DNA from: Cyclobacterium marinum DSM 745
GTDB lineage: Bacteria > Bacteroidota > Bacteroidia > Cytophagales > Cyclobacteriaceae
Reading direction: 5' to 3'
Length of the DNA: 64,000 nt
Assembly (NCBI RefSeq): GCF_000222485.1
Contig: NC_015914.1
Span: forward strand, 2,986,501 to 3,050,500
Shown here one piece after another: positions 15,314 through 24,836 of the stretch. The notes under the pieces were generated by a model. It searched no databases. It worked only from the letters and a program-made list of their open reading frames with translations, and was not told where the DNA came from. A program made the translations under genes and the position numbers. Within the stretch, counting starts at the first letter, position 1. Every line of letters starts with the position of its first letter.

Positions 15314-18300
15314 TTAATTTGTACCTTTTGCCAGCTTGTATGTTTTCAAAGTGTCTTGATTGATGCCAAATAAAAGTTGGTTCCCAATTTGCAAAATACT
15401 TCTCACATCTCCTTTCACATTTAAACCTGATTTTATTTGAGGTAGGTAAATAAAATTACCCTGGCCATCTCCCAATAAAACAACGCCGTGATTGGCATCA
15501 TATTTACCAAAACGAAGTCTGGCATTGTTAATGTTCCCTGTTAAGATTAAATCTGGATGGCCATCAAGATTGATGTCCAAACTTTCTATGGCAAATACAG
15601 GTGATATTTGAGCTTCAAGCGGTAAAGTGATTTGTTTCATTCCCTTTTTATCGTTGATGAATAGGCTTGTCTCCAAGTGGTTGGCAATCAAATGACCGGC
15701 ACTGGCGATATCTTCTTTAGAAAACATATTCTCCAATCCTGCTTCAGCAAAAGTTTCATAGTCAGTAAACCTTGTTCGCATGCTCGAGATTTGATGCAAA
15801 AGCTCATCACGAGTAAGGTAGGGATGACTTTCCCCTTGAATATAAAAACTTAAAATTGGGTCCACCGCCCCATTGTTGTCAAAGTCTTTGAAATGCAATT
15901 CTGCTGGTTGGTCTGGGCTAACTTTTACCTGGCTGTTTAATCCATTATTGCCAACAACTAAATCCGGTCTTCTATCAGCATTTAGATCGGAAATATGAAG
16001 AGTGTTCCACCAGCCACTAAAGTTTTCAGCAAAAAATTCCTGACTTACATTTTTAAATTTTTGGCCTTCAGTTCTGAAAATAGTAATTGGTAGCCATTCT
16101 CCAATGACGATTAGTTCAGCCTGACCATCCAAGTCTAGGTCGGCCCATTCTGCATCGGTAATTAGCCCCAGTTTGTTGAGTTCAGGTGCCCATTTTGTGC
16201 TCATGTCCTGAAATTTGCCCTGTCCATCATTGATAAGTAGAAGGCTTCTGGGGATTTCAGGATACCTTCCGGGTATCACACGGGCACCAACAAAAATATC
16301 AGGGAAACCATCCTTGTTGACATCATGTATGGCTATAGCCCCCGTACTAATAAGCATTTCAGGCAAAGAATGGGTGGCTCGGGTTAAGTTTCCCATGCCG
16401 TCATTGAAGTAAATCCTGTCTTGTAATCTTTCGTCTTTGGGCAGGAATTCACCATAACCGCCACTCGCTACATAGAGATCAAGTGAGCCGTCTCCATTAA
16501 AGTCTGCCCATGCTACATCTGTGTCTTGATAGTCTTTGTCCTTTTCAAAATCCGGTGTATTCTTTTTAGTAAACGCACCGGCTTTATTTTGTACCCATAA
16601 AACCGCAGCTTGTCCTGCTTCTCCTCCTATGTAAATGTCTTCCAGTCCGTCCCCATTGACGTCTGCTTTTGTCATGACCGGTCCTGAAAAGGACAATGGA
16701 TTGACCAAAAGCGGTTGCCTTTTAAAATCATTGGTTGAATTTTTTAAAGGTTTGTAGGCAATTGGAGATGGGGACTCCTTTAATAGAGGGCTTTTTTGTT
16801 TCTGGTCATGGATGGTGTCCACTGCTTCTATCTGAGAAAATACAATGGATTGATTACTTTTGATATTGTATTTGCGTTCAACTTTACCTCCCGGCCATAA
16901 CACTTCCAATGAATCAATCATTGTATGTTCTCCAAGCCCCAAATGTAAAACCGGGGAAACACTGGATTGATAACCTCTGGTGGGCATTTGTTCGATTTGT
17001 TGCAATTCCGCACCGGTATAACATTTTATTTTGGCTCCTATGCCAAACCGGTTTCGGGCACTCCCTTTCAGGTTAATTTTTAAGAAATTATTGTTGATTG
17101 AAAGACTGTCTGCATGGTTTTCGTAGATCGATGCTGCATGGTTTACATTGTTGGTCACCAAGTCTAAGTCTCCATCATTGTCTAAATCTGCATAAGCCGC
17201 CCCGTTTGAATTGACCTTCTGTTCCAATCCCCAGGCCTTTATTTTCTCCTCAAATATCCACCCATTTTTGTTTTTATAAATGTAATTGTTCAGGTCTGTG
17301 GAGGGCATTTGGTGAACTAAATCTAATATATTGTCTCTCCTGAGGCCATTTTTATTGTTTTTAAGGTAATCAGCCATGTATTTCAAAAAATCCCGATTGG
17401 TATAATCTCTTGCATAACCATTGGTGATAAACAAATCTTTAAACCCATCGTTGTCAAAGTCAGCCAATAAAGCTGCCCAGCTCCAGTCGGTATTGGATAC
17501 ACCGGACATTTGACCTGTTTCGCTAAAGCTTCCATTGCCATGATTGAGGTGTAGCATATTCCGCATGTATTGATGGTGGAATCCCATTGTTAGCCCATAC
17601 TCAAATTTTTCGTAATTGTCTGGAGCCATTAAAAGCTTTTGCCTTTTATTGTCTTCAGGTAACATGTCTAAGGTGAAAATGTCCGGATGTCCATCATTGT
17701 TGATGTCTGCAATGTCATTTCCCATTGAAAAGTGGGAGGTATGGTCAAGCATTTCATTGATGCGGTTAGTAAACGTCTCATTTCCATTGTTCATGTAAAG
17801 ATAATCAGGAGCAGTATAGTCATTGCTTATGTAGATGTCTAGCCATCCGTCGTTGTTAATGTCAGCTATTCCTGCTCCCAACCCATAAGATAAGGCAACT
17901 TTCAAAATACCTGCTTCTTGGGTTATTTCAGTAAAAGTCTCCCCATCATTCCTGAAAAGTTGTGGTCCTGCAGGGTCAGACTTATTTAATATAACCCGGG
18001 TACTCGCCTCATCCAATACGGGAATGGATTTTGGGTTGTGGTTAAGTAAGAAGAGGTCCAAGTCACCATCATTGTCAAAATCAAAAAAACTTGCTTGTGT
18101 ACTGGTTGACTCACTGTCAATTCCGTATTGAGCAGCCATCTCCTTAAATTGAGGGATGTTTTTTTCGTCGTTTCCTTGATTGATGTAAAGTTGGTTTTTT
18201 CTTTTATCAGGTGGGAGACTACCTGAGTAGCAAACATATATATCCAATAGACCATCTCCATTCACATCCGCCATGGACGTTCCTGTTTTCCAGGGAGCCG

Positions 18301-18646
18301 CTCTTGTGGCTACACCGGCTTGAACTGTAATGTCTTCAAATTTAAAATTGCCTTTATTGAGATACAAGCGATTTTCGACCATATTTCCTGTAAAATACAG
18401 GTCTTCCAAGTCATCTCCATTGAGGTCTCCAATGGCCACTCCGCCACCATTGTAAAAATATTCATACATAAGTATGTTTGTGTTCAATCCCTCTGTAAGC
18501 GAATTTTCAAACTTTATTCCAGTTTCTTCGGGCCTTAGAAGGGTAAATTGCTTTAATTCATCCTTTTTGACGGATTCTTTCTGGCAACCTATTAAGATCA
18601 ATAGAGGAAGAATAAACTGGATTTTATTGAGTAAATTATTGGACAT
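15314..18646 (-). CDS. VCBS/FG-GAP repeat lipoprotein with ASPIC/UnbV (CRTAC1-like) domain
   Basis: 1110 residues. Lipobox LLILIGC (Cys 21). Many calcium-binding repeats of the form D-x-N-x-D-G-x-x-D occur along the whole length (for example DLNGDDLEDLY, DVNGDGLLDIYV, DINNDGWLDIYI, DFNGDGSLDLYV), as in FG-GAP beta-propellers. Between about residues 520 and 600 lies an ASPIC/UnbV-like domain (GIGAKIKCYTG to VLHLGLGEH and VLWPGGK). A second propeller-like set follows. Such proteins are thought to bind surfaces, glycans or partners outside the cell. It heads the unit with the two haloperoxidase-like genes and lies downstream of susCD past a terminator. Confidence 0.9.
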   Translation of the reverse strand: MSNNLLNKIQFILPLLILIGCQKESVKKDELKQFTLLRPEETGIKFENSLTEGLNTNILMYEYFYNGGGVAIGDLNGDDLEDLYFTGNMVENRLYLNKGNFKFEDITVQAGVATRAAPWKTGTSMADVNGDGLLDIYVCYSGSLPPDKRKNQLYINQGNDEKNIPQFKEMAAQYGIDSESTSTQASFFDFDNDGDLDLFLLNHNPKSIPVLDEASTRVILNKSDPAGPQLFRNDGETFTEITQEAGILKVALSYGLGAGIADINNDGWLDIYISNDYTAPDYLYMNNGNETFTNRINEMLDHTSHFSMGNDIADINNDGHPDIFTLDMLPEDNKRQKLLMAPDNYEKFEYGLTMGFHHQYMRNMLHLNHGNGSFSETGQMSGVSNTDWSWAALLADFDNDGFKDLFITNGYARDYTNRDFLKYMADYLKNNKNGLRRDNILDLVHQMPSTDLNNYIYKNKNGWIFEEKIKAWGLEQKVNSNGAAYADLDNDGDLDLVTNNVNHAASIYENHADSLSINNNFLKINLKGSARNRFGIGAKIKCYTGAELQQIEQMPTRGYQSSVSPVLHLGLGEHTMIDSLEVLWPGGKVERKYNIKSNQSIVFSQIEAVDTIHDQKQKSPLLKESPSPIAYKPLKNSTNDFKRQPLLVNPLSFSGPVMTKADVNGDGLEDIYIGGEAGQAAVLWVQNKAGAFTKKNTPDFEKDKDYQDTDVAWADFNGDGSLDLYVASGGYGEFLPKDERLQDRIYFNDGMGNLTRATHSLPEMLISTGAIAIHDVNKDGFPDIFVGARVIPGRYPEIPRSLLLINDGQGKFQDMSTKWAPELNKLGLITDAEWADLDLDGQAELIVIGEWLPITIFRTEGQKFKNVSQEFFAENFSGWWNTLHISDLNADRRPDLVVGNNGLNSQVKVSPDQPAELHFKDFDNNGAVDPILSFYIQGESHPYLTRDELLHQISSMRTRFTDYETFAEAGLENMFSKEDIASAGHLIANHLETSLFINDKKGMKQITLPLEAQISPVFAIESLDINLDGHPDLILTGNINNARLRFGKYDANHGVVLLGDGQGNFIYLPQIKSGLNVKGDVRSILQIGNQLLFGINQDTLKTYKLAKGTN

Positions 18647-18840
18647 AGAGAGGAAAATATGAAAGGGTAAATATAATGAGATTTAACAGTTTCTCCTTGT
18701 ATTCCTTGGGCTTATCTTAGAATTGGGCTGATGGCCAGATAACTTAACTTTTCTTTTATCAGGCTAAGGATGTTTTCACCTTTGTTTACTTATTTCAAAA
18801 TACCATTTACCTGTTGAGGAATTTAAGGGTCGGTAGTAAC

Positions 18841-18872
18841 AAAAAAAGAGCGACCAAATGATCGCTCTTTTT
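18841..18872 (-). terminator. Intrinsic terminator after susD
   Basis: An 11-bp perfect stem (18843-18853 with 18862-18872) has an 8-base loop and, on the minus strand, a run of T following the stem. It lies 20 bases past the susD stop and should end most susCD transcripts before the VCBS gene. Confidence 0.8.
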
Positions 18873-18892
18873 AATGCTTGTATAAAGATTAA

Positions 18893-20761
18893 TTAATCTT
18901 CATATCCCGGGTTCTGAATAAGCTCTCTGTTTCGTTGCATCTCGTCAAAGTTAATTGGCATAAAATACATTTTATCGAGCCACAGGCGGTTTTCCTTACC
19001 CGGGTCTATGTCGATCACCTCATAGGAATAGTCGTAATTTTCAGTATTGTAACTGTAAATGGTCACGTCTTTTCCTTCCTTTAGGGTTCCCACGATATTG
19101 ATTCCATTGGGCTGTCTACCCAAGGTTTCTGGGGCAATCATCCAGCGTCTGGCATCGTAGAATCGCTGTTCTTCATGGACCATCTCCTTGCGTTTTTCAT
19201 TGATCAAGGCTTCCATTAGCTCTTCTCCTGAAGCAGTAATTGCTGGTAAGCCTGCCCTGTATCTGATTTTATTTAACCAGGTTCTTGCTTCTTCATCATT
19301 ACCCAAGGCAATATTCGCTTCTGCATAATTAAAGACAGCCTCAGTAAACCTTAAATGTGGCCAAGGAATTTCCTGCCAGGTGTTTTGATCCACAAAATTT
19401 GGATCCGGTTCAATGAATTTTCGAATATAATATCCGGTATAGCTACCATTCCAGTCCTCAATGGGGCTGTTTCTTGTATCCAATCCAAAATGAGTAACTT
19501 TTTGACCTTCGCTATTGATTACCTCATAAGTTCCGGTTTGAATTTGACCAAGTGGGTCTCGGGCCTGATTGGCAGAAGACCTCGGTTTCCATGGAGCCCC
19601 CTCATAAAGGAAAGTAGCATAGAATCTTGGTTCACGATCTTCGTAAGGGGCGCTTGCATGCTCCTCTTCATCCCAATCAAAGTCAGTACCATCCATCATT
19701 TGATAATCATCGATAAGCAATTGTACAGGCGTATTTCCTGCCCAGTTATTGTAGCCATTGGGACCGTTATGCAAGCCGTGACGGCCACCGGTTTCAGGCT
19801 TTTGAGACAAGAAATACCTTCCGAAGATCATTTCATTCTCCCCACCATTTCTTGAAAGTGAGTTATTTATATAAGTCTGGATCGCTTCTTCTTGTGAAAG
19901 AGGTTCAGATAGATCCAACATGTTTCCACTGGCTTTATCCAAAACAGCCTTGGCAGCAGCAGCTGCTTGTTGATAACGGTCAGCTTGGCTGCCACTGGTG
20001 TAGCCTATTAGTTCCTTATGTTGGTAACCTGATATTACAGAAGATTTTGCAGATGCCGTAGGCATATCGTGCAAATCAGATGCTGCGTAAATCAATACAC
20101 GTGACTTCAAAGCCAAAGCGGCAAGCTCAGTTGCTCTTCCACCGGTAAGGTCTTTGCCTGCCAACAAGGTAGCTGCTTGATCTAGGTCTTCGATGATAAA
20201 ATCAACCACTTCTTCATAAGTATTTCTGGGAAGTTCATAGGTTTCTTCATCTAAAGTAAAGGTTTTATTTGCAATAGGTATCCCTCCAAAATTCCTTAAC
20301 AATTGGTGGTGAAAGTAGGCTCTCATGAATGTAGCCTCACCAAGCAATCTGTCTGCTATTCCTCCTTCATTTGCGAAAGAAGGATCTGTCAAGTTATCAA
20401 TGGCGATATTGGTTGCCCTTAAATTACTGTATAGATCAGGCCAGTTTCTTGTGTAATCCATCCATCCCGGTTCTTGAGGATTGGATCTGGCTTCTGTTAC
20501 GGTAGTAATATTTCTACCGGGGTGAGTGAAAATGGCTTCATCCGTTAAAGATGCCAAAGCCTGCTCACTAAAACCGCCTTGTCCCAAACCTTTGTATAAG
20601 TCAGTCACAAAAGCTTCTGCAAGTCCTGGATCTGTCCAAACGGCAGATTCAGATACTTCTCCTTGAGGTGGTGCATTCAAAAACTCTTCATCGCAAGAAA
20701 AATTGAGAAAAGAGATCGTCAATGCCAACCCTAGATATTTTATATTTTTCATCATATTCAA
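18893..20761 (-). CDS. SusD/RagB-type outer-membrane nutrient-binding lipoprotein
   Basis: 622 residues. The lipobox SFLNFSC puts the lipidated Cys at residue 23, followed by DEEFLN; an acidic stretch right after the Cys is typical of surface-exposed lipoproteins in this phylum. The rest fits the RagB/SusD fold: an early region with GGFSEQ and TPR-like helices, a middle GRATELAALALKSRVLIYAA segment, and the C-terminal ALINEKRKEMVHEEQRFYDARRW that marks the family. It would cap the SusC channel and capture ligand. It starts 11 bases after susC. The substrate cannot be told from sequence. Confidence 0.94.
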   Translation of the reverse strand: MNMMKNIKYLGLALTISFLNFSCDEEFLNAPPQGEVSESAVWTDPGLAEAFVTDLYKGLGQGGFSEQALASLTDEAIFTHPGRNITTVTEARSNPQEPGWMDYTRNWPDLYSNLRATNIAIDNLTDPSFANEGGIADRLLGEATFMRAYFHHQLLRNFGGIPIANKTFTLDEETYELPRNTYEEVVDFIIEDLDQAATLLAGKDLTGGRATELAALALKSRVLIYAASDLHDMPTASAKSSVISGYQHKELIGYTSGSQADRYQQAAAAAKAVLDKASGNMLDLSEPLSQEEAIQTYINNSLSRNGGENEMIFGRYFLSQKPETGGRHGLHNGPNGYNNWAGNTPVQLLIDDYQMMDGTDFDWDEEEHASAPYEDREPRFYATFLYEGAPWKPRSSANQARDPLGQIQTGTYEVINSEGQKVTHFGLDTRNSPIEDWNGSYTGYYIRKFIEPDPNFVDQNTWQEIPWPHLRFTEAVFNYAEANIALGNDEEARTWLNKIRYRAGLPAITASGEELMEALINEKRKEMVHEEQRFYDARRWMIAPETLGRQPNGINIVGTLKEGKDVTIYSYNTENYDYSYEVIDIDPGKENRLWLDKMYFMPINFDEMQRNRELIQNPGYED

Positions 20762-20772
20762 TGTTTTAGGAT

Positions 20773-23700
20773 TTAGAATGTTACGGATAGACCAGCATTG
20801 AGTACCCTGGCTTGTGGATAATATTGTCCTGTTGCATTGTCTGATTCAGGATCATATACTTTTAATTTATCCCAGGTAAGGAGATTTAGCCCATTGGCAT
20901 AAAACCTCAAGTTGCTAATGCCAAATCTTTCGCCAAATTGCTGAGGAACAGTATAGCCTACCTCGAAGTTTTTCAATCGAATGTAATCTGAACTTCTGTA
21001 CCAGAAATCATTTCCATTGGAATAGTACTGGTCACTTCTGTTGGCAATTCTAGGATAAACTGAACTTTCGTTGTCTACAGTCCATCTGTTTTCATAAAAT
21101 TCTAAAAGGTAATTACCGATGTTACCGGACTCTCCAAGACTGACCTGAGCGATAGCTCCCGCAGCACCTTGGAATAAAATAGCCAAATCCCAATTTCTGA
21201 AAGAAGCATTTAGATTAACACCTCCCTGAAATCTTGGGATATTGTTCCTGTCCAGTCTTACCCTATCAAGGGGGGTAATGGCTCCATCACCATCATAATC
21301 TTTAAACTTCATGTCACCCGGACGTAAGTTATTGGTGATATCAGAATAATCCAATGTCTCTGCATCAATAGCCGCCTGATTTGGGAATACACCATCGTAT
21401 AAATATACAGGGTCAGGTGTATTCATGGGGCTGCCTGTAGACAGTTGCCAGGAAGGTGCTCCCGGGGGTTCGTCCCAAAATAGAATCTTGTTTTTGGCAT
21501 AACCTCCATTGGCACTTACACTATAAGAGATGTCACCTGTTTGTCCCCTGTAGCCAATATTGATATCAAAACCCTTGTTTTCCACTTCTCCGATATTCTC
21601 TGCCGGAAGCAAGGAAGCCAAACCGCTTGATTGTGGAACAGAAGCATTTTTCCTCCAAAGGATATTGGTACGTTTGTTATAGAAGTAATCAAATTCAAAA
21701 AAGATTTTTCCTTGAAGCAATTGTCCTTCTATACCAATATTTGAATTGTTTGCTACTTCCCAAGTAATGGCGTTGTTCGGCACCCTGGTTTCATACAAGG
21801 TTTTGGCTTCAGTGTTTTGTAAGATTTGGCTACTGAAACCATAAGTGGCTAGGAATTGATATTCTTGAAGTTCGTCATCATAATAGATCTGATCATTCCC
21901 CATTTGTCCCCAAGACCCTCTGATTTTGAAGAAGTCCATGGCGGTAATGTTGTTTTTCCAGAAGTTCTCTTCCGAAATCACCCAACCGGCCATTACACCC
22001 GGGAAGAAACCAAACCTAGAAGCTTCAGGGAAAATATAGGATCCATCATATCTCCATAGGAATTCGAACAAATATTTTTCCTGATAGTTATAAGCAACTC
22101 TTCCGAAGTAGTTTAGTCTACCTCTGGTGAAAGCTCCGCCACCATTGTTTTTTTCTGCATCTCCACCGGCAAACATTTGATCAATGGCTGGAGAAATGAA
22201 ATACCTTCGGTAGGCAAAGAAGTCATTGCCTTCTACGGTTTCTTTGTTGACACCGGCCAAGGCATTGAATCCATGGTCACCAATTTGCCTTTCATAGGTA
22301 AATACACCACCCAATAAGATATTTAATTGGTTGATATTTTCTTGCCTTAATCTAGGCTCGGCTGGTCCCCTTTGACTTGCTACCAAAATAGGAGTTACTC
22401 CGTCTGCCTCAAAGCCACTACCTCTTTGGTAAAGGGTCCATGGGGTTTCCCATCTTTTTTGTAACCTGCTTAGGTTGTCAATGGCAGCAGTACCTTGGAA
22501 TTTCAAACCTTCCACTCCTGGGATTTTAATATTTAAAGCACCATTGGTTTGGAAATAGTTTCTAGTATCTCTGTCATAACCGGTAGCATTTGTGGTGATC
22601 ACTACCGGGTTTTCTCCGTTTTCAATGTCCGGACCGGGTCTTCCGTCAGGCCAATAGGCCGGCTCGTGTGGCTTTCCTCTCATCTGCATTCTGAAAATTG
22701 CTCCTGCACCTCTGGTAGGGAAAAAACGGTATTCCTGACGTGCCAAAACACCCAGCTGAAGATCAATGTACTCATTGATCTTTGCATCAAGGTTGATTCG
22801 CATATCGTATTGTTTAAACCCGGTAGCAGAGTTTTTATAATAGGCATCTTGGTTTTGGTACCCTATTGATGCCATGTACCTTAAACTTTCAGAACCACCA
22901 TTCAGTTGTAAATTATGTCTAGACTGTGGTGACCAAGTTTTTAAGGTTTCCCCATACCAATCGGTATTTGGGTAATTCCAAGGATCTGTACCTGCCCGGT
23001 GCAAAGCCAAGGCTTCCGGACTAAATGGAGCTGTTCTCTCTTGACCTGCCTGAGTGATGTAGGTACCGGTAGATCGATATGCATCAGTTGCAGCACGCCA
23101 CTCATTGGTAGGTAGCTCATAGACGTTTAGGTCATTCAGCATTTCCCCATATTGGGCAGCATCAGCAAGCTTGGGGATGGTTGTTGGTTGGGCGAAACCT
23201 TGATTAAATTGATAAGTTAGTTCAGGTTTTCCTTCTTTCCCTCTTTTGGTGGTAACCAAAATCACACCGTTGGCGGCTCTTGCTCCGTATATGGCAGCAG
23301 ATGCATCCTTTAGTACGGATATGTTTTCAATATCATTAGGGTTTAATCGGTCAATACCTCCTGCTCTCGCAGGGATACCATCAATTACAATCAAGGCATC
23401 ATTGTTTCCAAGTGTGTTGGAACCACGAATCCTAATGCCTGCACCGTCATATCCGGGCTCACCGCTTCTGTTAACAGCGATCACACCTGACATTCTACCT
23501 GCGATGGAATTGGATAAATTCATCGCCGGAGATTTTACCAAATCTCCACCTTTTACCGTGGCTACGGAACCTGTGATGGTTTCCTTCTTTTGTTCACCAT
23601 ATCCTACGACTACCACCTCTCCTAAGGATTGCATGTCAGGGTTTAATGTGATGTCGATCGTGCTTTGGTTGCCCACCGTAACTTCTTGACTAACAAAACC

Positions 23701-23949
23701 TACGAAGGAAAAAACGATGGTTTGATCGGATTCCTGTAAGTTGATGGTATAATTACCATCGATGTCAGTGACTGCACCTCTTGTGGTGCCCTTGACCAAT
23801 ACCGAAACACCCGGTAATGGCAAATCATCCTCTCCGGAAATGACTGTCCCGGTAACTTCCCTGGATTGGGCATGTAATGTTAGGCTGCTTGACAAAAGCA
23901 AGGCGAGTCCCAACAAAAACAATTTTGTTCTGGGTAAATAGTTTTGCAT
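20773..23949 (-). CDS. SusC/RagA-type TonB-dependent transporter
   Basis: 1058 residues. Signal peptide (about 1-28, cleaved near LTLHAQS), then a carboxypeptidase-regulatory-like domain (VTGTVISGEDDLPLPGVSV, about 30-110), the SusC marker VVVVGYGEQKKETITGS, the plug domain (about 115-235) and a long beta-barrel ending in an aromatic residue (LSVTF). It imports its ligand over the outer membrane using TonB energy, with SusD as lid. No STN signalling domain precedes the plug and no FecI/FecR, HTCS or SusR-like regulator is nearby, so control must be elsewhere or act through the leader. Confidence 0.95.
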   Translation of the reverse strand: MQNYLPRTKLFLLGLALLLSSSLTLHAQSREVTGTVISGEDDLPLPGVSVLVKGTTRGAVTDIDGNYTINLQESDQTIVFSFVGFVSQEVTVGNQSTIDITLNPDMQSLGEVVVVGYGEQKKETITGSVATVKGGDLVKSPAMNLSNSIAGRMSGVIAVNRSGEPGYDGAGIRIRGSNTLGNNDALIVIDGIPARAGGIDRLNPNDIENISVLKDASAAIYGARAANGVILVTTKRGKEGKPELTYQFNQGFAQPTTIPKLADAAQYGEMLNDLNVYELPTNEWRAATDAYRSTGTYITQAGQERTAPFSPEALALHRAGTDPWNYPNTDWYGETLKTWSPQSRHNLQLNGGSESLRYMASIGYQNQDAYYKNSATGFKQYDMRINLDAKINEYIDLQLGVLARQEYRFFPTRGAGAIFRMQMRGKPHEPAYWPDGRPGPDIENGENPVVITTNATGYDRDTRNYFQTNGALNIKIPGVEGLKFQGTAAIDNLSRLQKRWETPWTLYQRGSGFEADGVTPILVASQRGPAEPRLRQENINQLNILLGGVFTYERQIGDHGFNALAGVNKETVEGNDFFAYRRYFISPAIDQMFAGGDAEKNNGGGAFTRGRLNYFGRVAYNYQEKYLFEFLWRYDGSYIFPEASRFGFFPGVMAGWVISEENFWKNNITAMDFFKIRGSWGQMGNDQIYYDDELQEYQFLATYGFSSQILQNTEAKTLYETRVPNNAITWEVANNSNIGIEGQLLQGKIFFEFDYFYNKRTNILWRKNASVPQSSGLASLLPAENIGEVENKGFDINIGYRGQTGDISYSVSANGGYAKNKILFWDEPPGAPSWQLSTGSPMNTPDPVYLYDGVFPNQAAIDAETLDYSDITNNLRPGDMKFKDYDGDGAITPLDRVRLDRNNIPRFQGGVNLNASFRNWDLAILFQGAAGAIAQVSLGESGNIGNYLLEFYENRWTVDNESSVYPRIANRSDQYYSNGNDFWYRSSDYIRLKNFEVGYTVPQQFGERFGISNLRFYANGLNLLTWDKLKVYDPESDNATGQYYPQARVLNAGLSVTF

Positions 23950-23980
23950 TCTTTATTGAATTAGGTTAATAATTGTTTAG

Positions 23981-24001
23981 GTGTTATTGTTAAAATAACA
24001 C
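23981..24001. promoter_or_regulatory. 8-bp inverted repeat in front of susC
   Basis: GTGTTATT, loop GTTAA, AATAACAC: a perfect 8-bp inverted repeat centred about 42 bases upstream of the susC ATG. It could be an operator or an RNA hairpin in the leader. No exact TAnnTTTG was found on the minus strand between susC and position 24200. Confidence 0.35.
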
Positions 24002-24774
24002 TTAAAGTTGCTGGTAATTTTTATAATAAACAATAAGGGAATTATTACATATAATTAGCGTATTGTTTCACTTCTTAAATTTGTTCAGTTAATCAATAAA
24101 AGTGTTAAAAAAACATTTTATATTTTGATGTTTATATAAAAAATATATGATTTTTTTGTTATAATGAAAATCAAGAAAAAAAATGAAATTTGAAGAAAAA
24201 ATGGTATCTATTGAGGATGTTTTTGTCCAGGACTAGTTGTATTTAATTATTAATATTGAGATTCGATTTTTTCAATTAACCTGAGCGGTTAATTAAGATA
24301 TTAATTATTGGGACATAAGGATTTAAAAAAGTATGAGGTCCCAAGCGGATTGAGGTGCAGGGAAAGTACCTTAGAATAAATATGGAATTTTTTATCTATC
24401 TGTATTTACCTATATTTGTAGGATAAGGTTTAATACAGAAAAGAATGGTCAGCTCATGGCTGTCTGTTCTTTATTTTTTATGTACACATACAAGAGGATA
24501 GCGTTGGTAGCATACCCTAAGTGCTTATTGTATTAAGACCCTTTGTTTAACCGTAAATTTGCAATAGAAAATCTTTTAAGTGGTCAAATTATTTCAAAAT
24601 CAGCCACAGCTTGGTTCTTCTATTTATAAATAATAAGATAAGGCTAAAATAGCCAAATGGCCTGATTTTCCTGCAGTTACAGTACTTCCTAAGGAAGCTC
24701 AAGAAGCCCATTTAAAAAATACGAATTTCAATCTTTTATTTCTTTGTGTTAAGGCTTAGGTAGAACTTTAGGTG
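24002..24774. other. AT-rich gap between susC and frr
   Basis: No convincing protein gene on either strand; the frames that exist are very short. The half next to susC is extremely A/T-rich (runs of T and A around 24100-24190). A plus-strand TATATTTG at 24411-24418, followed by a hairpin-like segment (24440-24472) and a T-rich end, is the only unit that could be transcribed on its own. Confidence 0.4.
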
Positions 24775-24810
24775 AATAAAAAAGCCCTGGCATTTGTAAA
24801 TGCAGGGCTT
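24775..24810 (-). terminator. Intrinsic terminator after frr
   Basis: AAGCCCT (24782-24788) pairs with AGGGCTT (24804-24810), and inner GCATTT/AAATGC extends the stem past one bulged base. On the minus strand a run of six T follows. It lies 27 bases past the frr stop codon. Confidence 0.8.
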
Positions 24811-24836
24811 GTGGTATTGTAAAAGATGATTTTGAC

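Noticed and set aside
15314..18646. Repeated DxNxDGxxD coding units as a possible DNA repeat array
   Set aside because: The repeats are at the protein level (FG-GAP/VCBS) with diverged codons; no CRISPR-like constant repeat and spacer pattern exists.
24120..24240. Very short plus-strand frames with ATG in the AT-rich gap
   Set aside because: Under 20 codons, Lys-rich by base composition only, with no hydrophobic or conserved pattern.
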